53,284 nucleotides of DNA from Pseudomonadota bacterium (GCA_018242205.1 JAFECJ010000030.1:1-53284), one strand, 5' to 3'. Positions 15,769 to 26,008 are shown, counted from the first letter of the stretch. The notes: a model not told the origin generated them from the letters alone. Program-made: numbers and translations.

Positions 15769-17286
15769 CTACATCGTCGCGCCAATCTGCCACGGCACGA
15801 ATTCGAGATCGCCATAGCCCAGGCCTTCCGACTTGGTGCGCTCGCCGGATGCCACCTTCAGCACCTTGTTGAAGATCTCGTCGCCCTTGGCCTCGAGCGA
15901 CACACCTTCGAGGACATCGCCGCAATTGATGTCCATGTCCTCGGTCATGGTCTCATAGACATAATTGTTGGTGGCGAGCTTGATCGACGGCGTCGGCTTG
16001 CAGCCGAAGGCCGAGCCGCGGCCGGTAGTGAAGCACATCACATTGCTGCCGCCGGCCACCTGCCCTGTGGCGCCGACCGGATCGTAGCCCGGCGTATCCA
16101 TGAAGACGAAGCCGCGCTCCTTGATCTGCTGGGCATATTCATAAACCGCGCGCAACGTAGTCGAACCGCCTTTGGCGGCCGCGCCGAGCGACTTCTCGAG
16201 AATCGTGGTCAGACCGCCGGCCTTGTTGCCCGGCGACGGGTTGTTGTTCATCTCGCCGCGGTTCCGCTCAGTGTAGTCCTCCCACCAGCGGATGCGCTCG
16301 ACCAGTTTCTCGCCAACGGCCTGGTTCACCGCCCGGCGCGTCAGCAGATGCTCGGCGCCGTAAATTTCCGGCGTCTCGGCGAGCACACCGGTGCCCCCAT
16401 GCTTGACCAATTTGTCGACCGCGGCGCCGAGCGCCGGATTGGCGGTGATGCCGGAATAGCCGTCCGAGCCGCCGCATTGCAGCGCCAGCACGATCTCGGA
16501 AGCCGGCCGGGTCTCGCGCTTCGCTTTCGCCGCCACCGGCAGCATCGCTTTGACGCGCTCGACGCCCTCGGCGACGGTCTTGCGGGTGCCGCCGACTGCC
16601 TGGATTGTCATGCTCTGGAAATGCTCGCCCTCAACCAAGCTGCACTCGTCCTTCATGCGGTCGATCTGGAACATCTCACAGCCGAGACCAACCATCAGCG
16701 CTCCGCCGAGATTGGGATGGGTGGCGTAGCCCCACTGGGTCCGCTGCAGCACATCCCAGCCCTCGCCGCGCGAGGCCATGCCGCAGCCGGTGCCATGCAC
16801 GAAAGGCACGACGCCATCGATTTCGGGGAAGTCATTGAGCAGGCCAGAGCGGTTGACCTGTTCGGCGATGAATTTGGCAACCGTGGCCGAACAATTCACC
16901 GAGGTCAGAATGCCGATGTAGTTGCGCGTCCCGGTGCGGCCGTTCGGCCGCAAGTAGCCCTCGAACGTCGCACGGAGTTCCGGCGGCAACACCTCATCGT
17001 TGCGCGCGCCTTCGGCATGGCGATAGTCGCGGGCAAAGTCGTGCATCGACACATTATGTTCGTGAACCCAGTCGCCCGGCGCGATCGGTTTTGACGCGAA
17101 ACCGATGATCTGGCCGTACTTGCGAACCGGCTCGTTCACCGCGATCGGCACGATCGCCATCTTGTGGCCGCGGGGGATGCGCGCGAGCGCGGTGACCCCG
17201 CTCGCGGAACTGCCCTGGGGCACCTGATCGACGGCGACGATGACGTTGTCTTCGGCGGAAAGACGAATAATGCGCGGTTCGGCCAT
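15769..17286 (-). CDS. UxaA/GarD-family sugar acid dehydratase
   Basis: A 505-residue protein of the altronate/galactarate dehydratase family. The N-terminal SAF-like domain (about residues 1-100) is followed by the large dehydratase domain starting GYLRPNGRTGTRNY. Members dehydrate hexonates or hexarates to 2-keto-3-deoxy acids with an iron cofactor. The length is closer to altronate dehydratase (UxaA) than to GarD. It lies 9 bp after the TRAP large permease gene, so the imported sugar acid is probably its substrate. No dehydrogenase, aldolase or kinase for later steps is in the window. Confidence 0.88.
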   Translation of the reverse strand: MAEPRIIRLSAEDNVIVAVDQVPQGSSASGVTALARIPRGHKMAIVPIAVNEPVRKYGQIIGFASKPIAPGDWVHEHNVSMHDFARDYRHAEGARNDEVLPPELRATFEGYLRPNGRTGTRNYIGILTSVNCSATVAKFIAEQVNRSGLLNDFPEIDGVVPFVHGTGCGMASRGEGWDVLQRTQWGYATHPNLGGALMVGLGCEMFQIDRMKDECSLVEGEHFQSMTIQAVGGTRKTVAEGVERVKAMLPVAAKAKRETRPASEIVLALQCGGSDGYSGITANPALGAAVDKLVKHGGTGVLAETPEIYGAEHLLTRRAVNQAVGEKLVERIRWWEDYTERNRGEMNNNPSPGNKAGGLTTILEKSLGAAAKGGSTTLRAVYEYAQQIKERGFVFMDTPGYDPVGATGQVAGGSNVMCFTTGRGSAFGCKPTPSIKLATNNYVYETMTEDMDINCGDVLEGVSLEAKGDEIFNKVLKVASGERTKSEGLGYGDLEFVPWQIGATM

Positions 17287-17295
17287 TTTAGGAGC

Positions 17296-18570
17296 CTATC
17301 TGTAGAAGTATTTCGGGACGGCGAGCGTCAGTTCCGGAAATATCGAGATCAACAGCAACACGATCAAGAGCGGAATGAGGAAAGGCGACACTGCCTTGAC
17401 CGTGCGATCGAACGGTATATTTGCGACGCGCGACAGGATGAATAGTACCATTCCGACCGGCGGCGTCAGCAACCCGATCATCAGGTTCAGAACCATGATG
17501 ACGCCGAACTGAACCGGATCGATACCGACCTTTAGCACCGCCGGCATAAGAACCGGCACCAGGATCGAGATCGCCGCGATCGTTTCCATGAAGCAACCGA
17601 CAATCAGCAGCAGCACATTGATGATCAACAGAATCATCAGCGGGTTGTCGGATATCGACAGCAGCAATGCAGAGAATTTTTCCGTCACCTGCGTGGTGGT
17701 CAGCACCCAGCCAAACAGCGAGGCTGCCCCGACGATCAACAGCACCGCCGCCGTGGTCTCGATGGTGTCGAGCGTGATCTTGTAGAACTGCTTGAGCGTC
17801 AACGTGCGGTAGAGCAGCGCGCCGAGGATCAGGGCCCAGAAGCAGGCGGCGATCGCCGCTTCGGTCGGCGTGAACCAGCCGAAGGTCATACCGCCGATGA
17901 TCAGCCCCGGCGTCAGCAAGGCCGGGATTGCGTCCAGGAGCGAACGACCGAGTTCGAACCACCGGAATGCCTGGTCACTGCCGATGCCATGCCGCCGCGC
18001 GAACCAGGTTGTGTAGATCATCAACGACGCGGCCATCAGCAGGCCAGGCACGAAGCCCGCGGCGAACAACTGCCCGATCGACGCATTGGCCATGACGCCG
18101 AACACCACCATCGGCAGAGACGGAGGAATGATCGGGCCGATGGTCGAGGACGCCGCGGTGATGCCGACCGAGAAATTCGTCGGATAGCCATGATCGCGCA
18201 TCGCCTTGATCTCGATGGTGCCCAGACCGCCGGCGTCCGCCACCGCCGTTCCCGACATGCCGGCGAATATGACCGACCCGACGACGTTGACGTGCCCCAG
18301 ACCGCCGCGCAGCCAGCCGACCGACGCCGTGGCAAAGGCGAAGATGCGGTTGGTGATGCCGGCCGAATTCATCAGGTTTCCGGCAAGGATGAAGAAAGGC
18401 ACCGCCAGCAACGGAAAGCTGTCGACCCCGCCCGCCATACGATGCAGGACTACGAAGTCCGGTATGCCGGCGATAAAATGGGTGTACGCCAGCGACGACA
18501 GGCCGAGCGCGATGAAAATCGGCACGCCGGCAATGAGAAAAACGAAGAAGACTCCGAACAGAACGATCAT
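17296..18570 (-). CDS. TRAP transporter large permease (DctM type)
   Basis: A 424-residue membrane protein with about 12 hydrophobic segments and the DctM pattern (start VLFGVFFVFLIAGVPIFIALG; internal GMSGTAVADAGGLGTIEIKAM and SSTIGPIIPPS; late LTPPVGMVLFI). It is the ion-coupled subunit of a tripartite ATP-independent periplasmic transporter. It lies between the small permease (9 bp) and the dehydratase gene (9 bp). Together with DctP and DctQ here the system is complete. Confidence 0.95.
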   Translation of the reverse strand: MIVLFGVFFVFLIAGVPIFIALGLSSLAYTHFIAGIPDFVVLHRMAGGVDSFPLLAVPFFILAGNLMNSAGITNRIFAFATASVGWLRGGLGHVNVVGSVIFAGMSGTAVADAGGLGTIEIKAMRDHGYPTNFSVGITAASSTIGPIIPPSLPMVVFGVMANASIGQLFAAGFVPGLLMAASLMIYTTWFARRHGIGSDQAFRWFELGRSLLDAIPALLTPGLIIGGMTFGWFTPTEAAIAACFWALILGALLYRTLTLKQFYKITLDTIETTAAVLLIVGAASLFGWVLTTTQVTEKFSALLLSISDNPLMILLIINVLLLIVGCFMETIAAISILVPVLMPAVLKVGIDPVQFGVIMVLNLMIGLLTPPVGMVLFILSRVANIPFDRTVKAVSPFLIPLLIVLLLISIFPELTLAVPKYFYR

Positions 18571-18579
18571 TGTTGTCTC

Positions 18580-19155
18580 TCAATCGATGATCAGGCCGTC
18601 GCCGATGGTTTCCGACGCGCGCCGCCAGCCGTCGCGGGCGTTCCGCCAGAATCTCTGAATTTGCCGCGCCAGCATCAGGAAGCAGCCCACGGCGATGCCG
18701 GCATAGACGTAAGACATCGACCAATCGATCACGGTCATCGTCTGTAAACCCATCCGATCCGTGATCTCGACCGAGAAATAGGCCAGCAGAGCGACGAAGA
18801 AGAGCTGCGTGACATCCCCTATGGCCAGGAGGACGCGGGCGACGCGACGCGACGAGAACTGAAGAAGCAGCTCGACCGCGATGTTCGTCTTCTTGCGGAC
18901 GACGATGGCTCCGCCGACGAAGGTGATCCACATCAGGCCGTAGCGCGCGATCTCCTCGGTCCAGGCAAGACTGTCGTTAAGGATGTAGCGCGTATAGAAC
19001 TGAAGGAAGACGATGACCGCCAGCGCCCAGAACAGGACGAAGGCGAGCCAATCCTCCGGGTGATGCTCGATCACCACTTCCTCGTCATGGGCCACGATCA
19101 GCGGCACTTTTCCGGTCCGATCTTCGACACCGTCGGCGGAATGTCGCCCCGTCAT
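18580..19155 (-). CDS. TRAP transporter small permease (DctQ type)
   Basis: A 191-residue protein with four hydrophobic segments after a charged N-terminal stretch (VVIEHHPEDW). It contains the DctQ-typical RYILNDSLAWTEEIARYGLMW. The ATG at 19155 (MTGRHSADG) is chosen because the open frame upstream to 19254 runs into the hairpin after dctP. The N-terminal 35 residues are longer than usual for DctQ, so a start nearer the first membrane segment cannot be excluded. Confidence 0.9.
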   Translation of the reverse strand: MTGRHSADGVEDRTGKVPLIVAHDEEVVIEHHPEDWLAFVLFWALAVIVFLQFYTRYILNDSLAWTEEIARYGLMWITFVGGAIVVRKKTNIAVELLLQFSSRRVARVLLAIGDVTQLFFVALLAYFSVEITDRMGLQTMTVIDWSMSYVYAGIAVGCFLMLARQIQRFWRNARDGWRRASETIGDGLIID

Positions 19156-19237
19156 TCGACCACGCTCCCGTGACGGCCGGCGGGCCGTCATCCGCGCCAC
19201 GCTGTCGCGCGATGGCGGCATATAATGGAAATGATAA

Positions 19238-19268
19238 ACGGCCGCGGCGACCATATCGCCGCGGCCGT
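19238..19268 (-). terminator. Intercistronic hairpin after the TRAP dctP gene
   Basis: A perfect 13 bp stem (19238-19250 with 19256-19268) with a 5-nt loop begins 11 bp past the DctP stop. On the minus strand it is followed by a T-rich stretch (TTTATCATTT). It probably causes partial termination, so the binding protein is made in excess over the membrane subunits 3' of it. Confidence 0.75.
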
Positions 19269-19279
19269 CAGTTCAGTGA

Positions 19280-20266
19280 TTAAAGGGCCTGCAGCGCGTC
19301 GTATTGCGCCTTGGTCCAGCCGGCACCCGCGGCCGGATCGTTGTGCAGCGGAATGGCCGCGGCACGGAATGCGGCGCGATCCACCTCAACCACGTGCTTG
19401 CCCATCTTGCGGAATTCGTCGGCCAGCTTCTGCTCCGATGCACGGATCTGATCGGTAGCCTTCGCCGCCGCCTGGCGTAGGACCTCGTCAAACACCTTCT
19501 TGTCGGCGTCAGACATCTTGGACCAGACATGACCGCCGACGATCGTCAGCAACGATTCGGTGATGTGGCCGGTCAGCATGATGTGCGACTGCACTTCATA
19601 GAACTTCTTGGCCATGATGGTCGGCAGCGGGTTTTCCTGGCCGTCCACCGTCTTCTGTTGCAGGGCCAGATAGACCTCGGAGAAGGCGATCGGCGTTGCG
19701 TTCGCCCCGACCGATTTGGTGAACATGAGGAACAGAGGCGCGGGCGGCACCCGCAACTTCATCCCCTTCATGTCTTCTGGCCTCTTGATTTCCTTGTTTG
19801 CCGTGACATGGCGCTGACCGTAATAAGTGAGCGCCAGCACCTTGTGCTTGGTCTTGTCCTCGTATCCCTTTGCGATCTCGCGGAACAGCTTGCTTTCGCG
19901 ATAGGCCTTCCAGTGATCGAAGTCGCGCAACACGTAGGGCGCATTGGTAATCGAGATCGGCTTGTGGATCGAGCCGGCGAAGGCCACGCCGGTGTAGATG
20001 ATATCGACGGTGCCGAGGCCAAGCCCCTCGTTGATCTGATTTTCGTTGCCGAGCTGGGACGCCGGGAACACCTGAATTTCATACCGGCCCGCGGTCCGCT
20101 TCTTGATTTCATCAGCCGCCCACAGCGCCTCGGTATGATACGGTTCCGATGTCTCGTAAACGTGGGCCCACTTCAGTTTGGTCTGGGCCGAGGCCGGCCC
20201 GCACCATCCAGCGAGCGCAAAGGCAATCGCCGCGCCCACGACCAGGCGCGCTTGGAGTTTAGACAT
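19280..20266 (-). CDS. TRAP transporter substrate-binding protein (DctP type)
   Basis: A 328-residue exported protein with a signal peptide (about 1-28, ending GPASAQTK) and the DctP fold. KWAHVYETSEPYHTEAL begins the mature part, and the KLRVPPAPLF and ALQQKTVDGQENPLPTI segments include the Arg that usually binds the substrate carboxylate. The ATG at 20266 has a strong GGGAGGGAG site. It probably binds a hexuronate, hexonate or hexarate, judged from the dehydratase in the same operon. It is divergent from the GntR gene. Confidence 0.93.
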   Translation of the reverse strand: MSKLQARLVVGAAIAFALAGWCGPASAQTKLKWAHVYETSEPYHTEALWAADEIKKRTAGRYEIQVFPASQLGNENQINEGLGLGTVDIIYTGVAFAGSIHKPISITNAPYVLRDFDHWKAYRESKLFREIAKGYEDKTKHKVLALTYYGQRHVTANKEIKRPEDMKGMKLRVPPAPLFLMFTKSVGANATPIAFSEVYLALQQKTVDGQENPLPTIMAKKFYEVQSHIMLTGHITESLLTIVGGHVWSKMSDADKKVFDEVLRQAAAKATDQIRASEQKLADEFRKMGKHVVEVDRAAFRAAAIPLHNDPAAGAGWTKAQYDALQAL

Positions 20267-20390
20267 GTCGCTCCCTCCCCTTAGGGTAATATATGCGGAC
20301 CGCCGAAGGCCCGGCTTATGTTTAGACGCCCGAGCCAACTCCAACCTGCCCCCTACTCGGGTTCCGGTTGAGTTCGTCCCGCTCGCCGAC

Positions 20391-20400
20391 TAACATGTTA
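20391..20400. promoter_or_regulatory. Palindrome next to the GntR gene start
   Basis: TAACATGTTA is a perfect 10 bp palindrome that ends two bases before the ATG of the GntR gene, in the region shared with the divergent TRAP/dehydratase operon. GntR regulators of the FCD group bind short palindromes of this size, so it may be an autoregulatory site. The position, inside the ribosome-binding region, would also block translation start. Confidence 0.35.
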
Positions 20401-20402
20401 CT

Positions 20403-21131
20403 ATGACTGACCGCAGGCGCAAGCGCCCTTATGCCTTTTTGCCTGCCCTCGATCGCGAGGCCCGCGGCGGGACCGTGCAGCGCATTCAGGACGCCGTCCG
20501 GAACGCCATTGTCAGGCTGGAATTGCAGCCAGGTGAAGCCATCGACAAGGCCGCACTCTGTGCCCAGATGAGGGTGTCGCGATTTCCTGTGTCGGAAGCC
20601 CTCGGCAAGCTGGCCGAAGAAGGCTTCATTGTCGTGCTACCGCAGCGCGGCACGATGGTTTCGCGCATCGACCTCGCCGATTGCCGGCAAGCCATGTTCA
20701 TCCGGCGGGCGCTGGAATGCGAAGCCGTGCGTTTCATCGCCCCCGGCATCTCGGGTGAACTCCTCGAGCGGCTCCACGGCAATCTGGCCGCACAACGGCA
20801 GGTGATGAAGTCCGATGACCGCGAGACCTTTCATGCGCTCGATCTTGAGTTCCACGACTTGTTGCTCGGCGCCCTTGGCTATGAACGCGTCGCATCGGCG
20901 GTCGAAGCTGCCCGCGCCAATCTCGACCGCATGCGGCTCTTCATGTGCACGCCGACCCGACAGAGCGCGACCTACGCGGAACATGAGAACATCCTCACCG
21001 CGCTGAGCGCTCGCCGGCCCGCGCAAGCCGCTCGAGCCATGCAACTGCACCTCAACGCGGTGATGACAGAGCTCGAGGACGTCGCCAAAGCCCATCCGGA
21101 TTCGGTAACGGCTGGCAGAGCGGCAAATTAG
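20403..21131 (+). CDS. GntR-family regulator with FCD domain
   Basis: A 242-residue regulator. The N-terminal winged helix-turn-helix (about 20-90; LQPGEAIDKAALCAQMRVSRFPVSEAL, then LPQRGTMVS) is followed by an all-helical FCD effector domain with the metal-ligand pattern ALDLEFHDLLL and EHENILTAL. FCD regulators usually respond to organic or sugar acids. Being divergent from the dctP-dctQ-dctM-dehydratase operon, it is the probable repressor of that operon. No helpful Shine-Dalgarno is seen upstream of the ATG. Confidence 0.92.
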   Translation: MTDRRRKRPYAFLPALDREARGGTVQRIQDAVRNAIVRLELQPGEAIDKAALCAQMRVSRFPVSEALGKLAEEGFIVVLPQRGTMVSRIDLADCRQAMFIRRALECEAVRFIAPGISGELLERLHGNLAAQRQVMKSDDRETFHALDLEFHDLLLGALGYERVASAVEAARANLDRMRLFMCTPTRQSATYAEHENILTALSARRPAQAARAMQLHLNAVMTELEDVAKAHPDSVTAGRAAN

Positions 21132-21388
21132 ACGTTCCAGCAAGCGATGCGGCACCGCATCAATTAGTACAGCAATGCTGACCTATAAGGGTTGCGGACA
21201 TTAGTTAATCAGACATCGTATGAATTCGCGAAGAAACATGTTTGTTTGCTGCGTTGCGGGACTTCGCTCACATTAAATTTCGGACATTTCGCGCATTGCC
21301 ATTTTAATTCGCTTTGCCTCTCAAAAATACCGCGTTATCTTTTTTGCAAGGCAGAAAACAAAAACGTGCCTTTTGGGAGGGATACCAG
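21132..21388. other. A/T-rich intergenic region before the sugar ABC operon
   Basis: A 257 bp stretch without a gene. It is markedly more A/T-rich than its surroundings and holds several TTG- and TAT-like promoter elements, but none with a convincing 16-18 bp spacing. A short stem AAGGCA/TGCCTT (21348-21353 with 21367-21372) lies just before the ribosome site GGGAGG. It probably contains the promoter of the downstream importer operon. Confidence 0.5.
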
Positions 21389-22735
21389 ATGAGTTCACTG
21401 TCACGTCGTTCGGTATTGAAAACCGCCGCCATGGGTTCTGCCGCGGCGGTTGCTTCGCCTTATGTCAGCGGCGCTTACGCAGCCGGCACATTGACACTCG
21501 GATGCTGGGATCACTGGGTCCCCGGCGCCAACAAAGCTCTCGATAAGCTCGCCAAGGAATGGGGCGACAAGAACAAGGTCGATGTAAAGATCGACTACAT
21601 CACCTCTCAGGGTGAAAAGGACAAGCTCACCGCGGCGGCTGAGGCGCAAGCCGGCACCGGTCACGACATCATGTCGCATCGTGACTGGAACATCCGGATT
21701 CACCAGGACAAGCTCGAGCCGCTGAATGACGTGGTCGAAGGCCTGATCAAGCAATACGGCCCGATCAGCCCGGTGGCCGAATATCTCGCCAAGATCAAGG
21801 GTACGTGGCGCGGCATTCCGACCACGGTCGGCAGCCAGGTGAAGCCGTGCTGCTCACGCTTCGATCTCTACAAGGAGCATGCGGGAATCGACGTGCGCGA
21901 CATTTTCCCCGCCGACGAAAAGAAGTGGGACAAGGCCAAGGTCGATAGCTGGACCTGGGACAAATATGTCGAGTCGGCGCAAAAGCTGCACAAGGCCGGT
22001 TTCCCGGTCGGTCTGCCGCTCGGCCAGACTTCGGACGCCGTCGACTGGGTCGGCGGTCTTTTCAACGCCTACGGCGTGGTGATGGTCGACGCCAAGGACA
22101 ACATCAAGATCAATTCCGACGAGACCCGGCAGGCGATGGAAATCGCCCGCAAGATTACCGAGTCGATGTCGCCCGACGTATTTGCCTGGGACGATGCCGG
22201 CAACAACCGCTGGCTGATTTCCGGCAAGGGCTCGGGCATCATGAACCCGCCGAGCGCCTGGGCGGTGGCCAAACGCGACAACCCCAAGGTCGCGGAAAAC
22301 TGCTGGACCCATCCGGTGCCGAAAGGCCCGAAGGGTCGGTTCGTCGGCCAACTGCCGCAATTCTACGGCGTCTGGCAGTTCTCCAAGAACAAGCAGGCCG
22401 CCAAGGAATTCCTGACCTATATCTCTCAGAAGAGCTCGGTGGGTCAGTTGGTGGCGGCGTCGGTTGGTTACGATCTGCCGTCTTTCAAGTCCCTGTACGA
22501 TCTGCCGACCTGGAACGAGGTCGAGCCGCCGAAGGGCACCGTCTACGGTTACCCGCCGCGCGGAGACGAACAGACCTCCATCGTCGGTGCTCCGGCCCGC
22601 TCGGAAGTCGGCGCCCAGATCTACAATCAGGCGATCAACACCGTCATGATCTCCAAGTTCACGCAGGGCAAGGAGAAGCTCGACGATGTGATCAAGTGGG
22701 CCGAGAAAGAACTCGAAGGCACCTTGCGCGCCTAG
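21389..22735 (+). CDS. Sugar-type ABC transporter substrate-binding protein (Tat signal)
   Basis: A 448-residue extracellular solute-binding protein of family 1. The N-terminus carries a twin-arginine signal (LSRRSVLKTAA, cleavage near AYAAGT), so it is probably exported folded through Tat. Mature features include LGCWDHWVPGANKAL and PTTVGSQVKPCCSRFDLY with adjacent cysteines. The ATG at 21389 follows GGGAGG; an in-frame ATG at 21314 would bury the signal. The ligand is probably a sugar, oligosaccharide or polyol, but is not defined by the sequence. A hairpin separates it from the permease genes. Confidence 0.92.
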   Translation: MSSLSRRSVLKTAAMGSAAAVASPYVSGAYAAGTLTLGCWDHWVPGANKALDKLAKEWGDKNKVDVKIDYITSQGEKDKLTAAAEAQAGTGHDIMSHRDWNIRIHQDKLEPLNDVVEGLIKQYGPISPVAEYLAKIKGTWRGIPTTVGSQVKPCCSRFDLYKEHAGIDVRDIFPADEKKWDKAKVDSWTWDKYVESAQKLHKAGFPVGLPLGQTSDAVDWVGGLFNAYGVVMVDAKDNIKINSDETRQAMEIARKITESMSPDVFAWDDAGNNRWLISGKGSGIMNPPSAWAVAKRDNPKVAENCWTHPVPKGPKGRFVGQLPQFYGVWQFSKNKQAAKEFLTYISQKSSVGQLVAASVGYDLPSFKSLYDLPTWNEVEPPKGTVYGYPPRGDEQTSIVGAPARSEVGAQIYNQAINTVMISKFTQGKEKLDDVIKWAEKELEGTLRA

Positions 22736-22760
22736 GCCCGTACACACGCGAGGAAAAGAT

Positions 22761-22789
22761 CGCATGCCGGCCTCCGGGGCCGGCATGCG
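22761..22789 (+). terminator. Intercistronic hairpin after the sugar binding-protein gene
   Basis: A perfect 12 bp stem (22761-22772 with 22778-22789, CGCATGCCGGCC / GGCCGGCATGCG) with a TCCGG loop lies 25 bp after the stop codon and 37 bp before the first permease start. No U-run follows. It probably stabilises the binding-protein mRNA or partly terminates transcription. Confidence 0.72.
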
Positions 22790-22826
22790 TCGCTCATAAC
22801 ACCTATAAAAAGCAGGACTTCATCCT

Positions 22827-23768
22827 ATGGCCGATACCGTTCAGACGTGGGGGTCTACGGTTCCGGGAAAGGCGACGGCAAAACCAAACAGAATGCAGAA
22901 GTTCTTGCGGCGACGCTCGACCATTGCATTCCTGATGTGTTTGCCGCTCATCCTGATCATCGTCTGTCTGGTGATCTATCCGGCGTTCTACTCGATCTAC
23001 CTTTCGATGTTGAACAAGGCGCAGACCCGCTTCATCGGCCTTGGCAATTTCACCTTCCTGATGTCGCGCGACACCTTCTGGATGGTGGTTCAGCAATCGA
23101 CGATTTTCGCGCTGACCGCGGTGTTCTTCAAAGCGCTGATCGGCCTCATCACCGCGCATCTGGTCAACAACCTGCCGGCCAAGGGCCAGCGCAAATGGCG
23201 CGGCATGCTGCTGGTGCCATGGGTCATCCCGCTGGCGCTGTCGACGCTCGGCTGGTGGTGGATGTTCGACCCGACCAATTCGGCGTTCAATTACACCCTG
23301 CGCAGCCTTGGCTTCGACGGCATTCCCTGGCTCAGCGACCCCTATTGGGCGCGCTTCTCGGTGATCCTGGTCAATGTCTGGTACGGCGCGCCATTCTTCC
23401 TGATCATGTATCTGGCTGCGCTTAAGTCGGTGCCCGAGCAGCTCTATGAAGCGGCCTCCATCGACGGTGCCAGTGCCTGGCAGAAATTCGTTCACATCAC
23501 GCTGCCGATGATGCGCAACATCATCGCCATTACAGTGCTGTTCTCGATGATCGTAACCTTCGCCAATTTCGACATTGTCCAGATCATGACGGCGGGCGGT
23601 CCGCGCAACATGACTCACATGTTCGCGACCTACGCCTTCCTGCTCGGCATCCGCTCGGGTGACCTGCCGCTGGGCGCCGCGACGTCGTTGTTCATGTTCC
23701 CGATCTTGGCGATCGCGGCGGTCTTCATTCTGCGGGGCGTCCGCAAGCGCGGGAGGGAAATCGGATGA
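22827..23768 (+). CDS. Sugar ABC transporter permease (MalF/UgpA type)
   Basis: A 313-residue membrane protein with six hydrophobic segments; the first (FLMCLPLILIIVCLVIYPAFY) follows a basic N-terminus. The EAA loop is present as EQLYEAASIDGASAWQKFVHITLPMM. It forms the membrane channel with the next gene product. Its stop overlaps the next start (ATGA at 23765), so the two permeases are coupled. Confidence 0.93.
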   Translation: MADTVQTWGSTVPGKATAKPNRMQKFLRRRSTIAFLMCLPLILIIVCLVIYPAFYSIYLSMLNKAQTRFIGLGNFTFLMSRDTFWMVVQQSTIFALTAVFFKALIGLITAHLVNNLPAKGQRKWRGMLLVPWVIPLALSTLGWWWMFDPTNSAFNYTLRSLGFDGIPWLSDPYWARFSVILVNVWYGAPFFLIMYLAALKSVPEQLYEAASIDGASAWQKFVHITLPMMRNIIAITVLFSMIVTFANFDIVQIMTAGGPRNMTHMFATYAFLLGIRSGDLPLGAATSLFMFPILAIAAVFILRGVRKRGREIG

Positions 23769-24664
23769 GCAGCATTACGGCATCCGTGCCCTCGAGCAAA
23801 GCCATGCGGAGCGGCGCCAGCCTCCGCCGCAGCCGCCGCTGGGCGCTCTACGCGTCCTATTTCTTCCTCATCCTGTTCGCCATCTTCTTCCTGGCGCCGC
23901 CCTATTACATGATTGTGACGGCACTGAAGACCGACGGCGAAATGGCCAAGCTCGCCACCAATCCGTGGTTCATCTACGACGGCGTGACGCTCGACCAGTT
24001 CCGCATCCTGCTGAAGAACACCGACTTCCTGATCTACTTCAAGAACACGGCGATCGTGACGGTCTGTGTGGTGGCGATCACCATGGTGGTCAGCGTGCTC
24101 GCCGCCTTCGCGCTCGGGCGCATGCGGTTCTGGGGATCGAGCATGCTCGCGACCGGCATCTTCCTCACTTATCTGGTACCGGATACGCTGCTGTTCATCC
24201 CGATGTTCCAGATCGTCAAGACGTTGGGACTCTTGAACTCCTACTGGGGCATGGTGCTGGTCTACCCGACGCTGACAGTGCCGTTCTGCACCTGGATCAT
24301 GATCGGCTACTTCCAATCGATCCCGAAAGAGCTCGACGAGGCGGCGCTGATCGACGGCGCCGGCCACATGCAGATGCTCCTGAAAATCTTTGTGCCGGTC
24401 GCTTTGCCCGGCATCATCGCGGCGATGATCTTCGCTTTCACCGTATCCTGGGCGGCCTTCGTCTATCCGATGGCCTTCCTCTACTCGTCCGACCAGCAGG
24501 TGCTGACGGTCGGCACGGTGACCAGCCTGATCCGCGGCGACGTCTATAAGTGGGGCATGTTGATGGCCGGTGCGCTGCTCGCCGCGGCGCCGCCGCTTGT
24601 CATATATGCGTTCCTAATGGACTACTATATTGCCGGCCTGACCGCGGGAGCGACGAAAGGCTGA
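23765..24664 (+). CDS. Sugar ABC transporter permease (MalG/UgpE type)
   Basis: A 299-residue membrane protein with six hydrophobic segments and the EAA loop KELDEAALIDGAGHMQMLLKIFVPVALPG. It is the partner of the preceding permease. The start overlaps the stop of that gene by four bases, and the ATPase gene follows 63 bp downstream. Confidence 0.93.
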   Translation: MSSITASVPSSKAMRSGASLRRSRRWALYASYFFLILFAIFFLAPPYYMIVTALKTDGEMAKLATNPWFIYDGVTLDQFRILLKNTDFLIYFKNTAIVTVCVVAITMVVSVLAAFALGRMRFWGSSMLATGIFLTYLVPDTLLFIPMFQIVKTLGLLNSYWGMVLVYPTLTVPFCTWIMIGYFQSIPKELDEAALIDGAGHMQMLLKIFVPVALPGIIAAMIFAFTVSWAAFVYPMAFLYSSDQQVLTVGTVTSLIRGDVYKWGMLMAGALLAAAPPLVIYAFLMDYYIAGLTAGATKG

Positions 24665-24727
24665 CGATAACCGCCGCAACCGCAACGGGACAATTCGCGA
24701 CAAGCATCGCTTGAGGGGAATTCCAAT

Positions 24728-25825
<1,098 letters not shown>

Positions 25826-25852
25826 GTCAGGCGCTGCATCTCCCGACTGTGC

Positions 25853-25876
25853 ACGGCCCCGCTGGCGCGGGGCCGT
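25853..25876 (+). terminator. Probable terminator of the sugar ABC operon
   Basis: A 10 bp perfect G/C-rich stem (25853-25862 with 25867-25876) with a 4-nt loop lies 28 bp past the ATPase stop. Only TTGCCGTT follows, so the U-run is weak. Confidence 0.6.
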
Positions 25877-26008
25877 TGCCGTTCCGCGGGCATCGTGGCG
25901 GACTTTGCGCTCCTGCAACTTAGTCGCAGGAGCATTCATCGCGGTCGAAATGGCGCCGCGATTGCGTTACATCTGCCCGCCATCACGCGCAGAGACCCGT
26001 GCCGACCC

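Noticed and set aside
15661..17094. Plus-strand open frame of 477 codons running on from upp
   Set aside because: It is antisense to the UxaA/GarD-type dehydratase, which has the GYLRPNGRTGTRNY motif and proper codon use.
21348..21372. Short stem AAGGCA/TGCCTT before the sugar binding-protein gene as a riboswitch
   Set aside because: Only six base pairs in an A/T-rich stretch, with no further structure; chance is a sufficient explanation.
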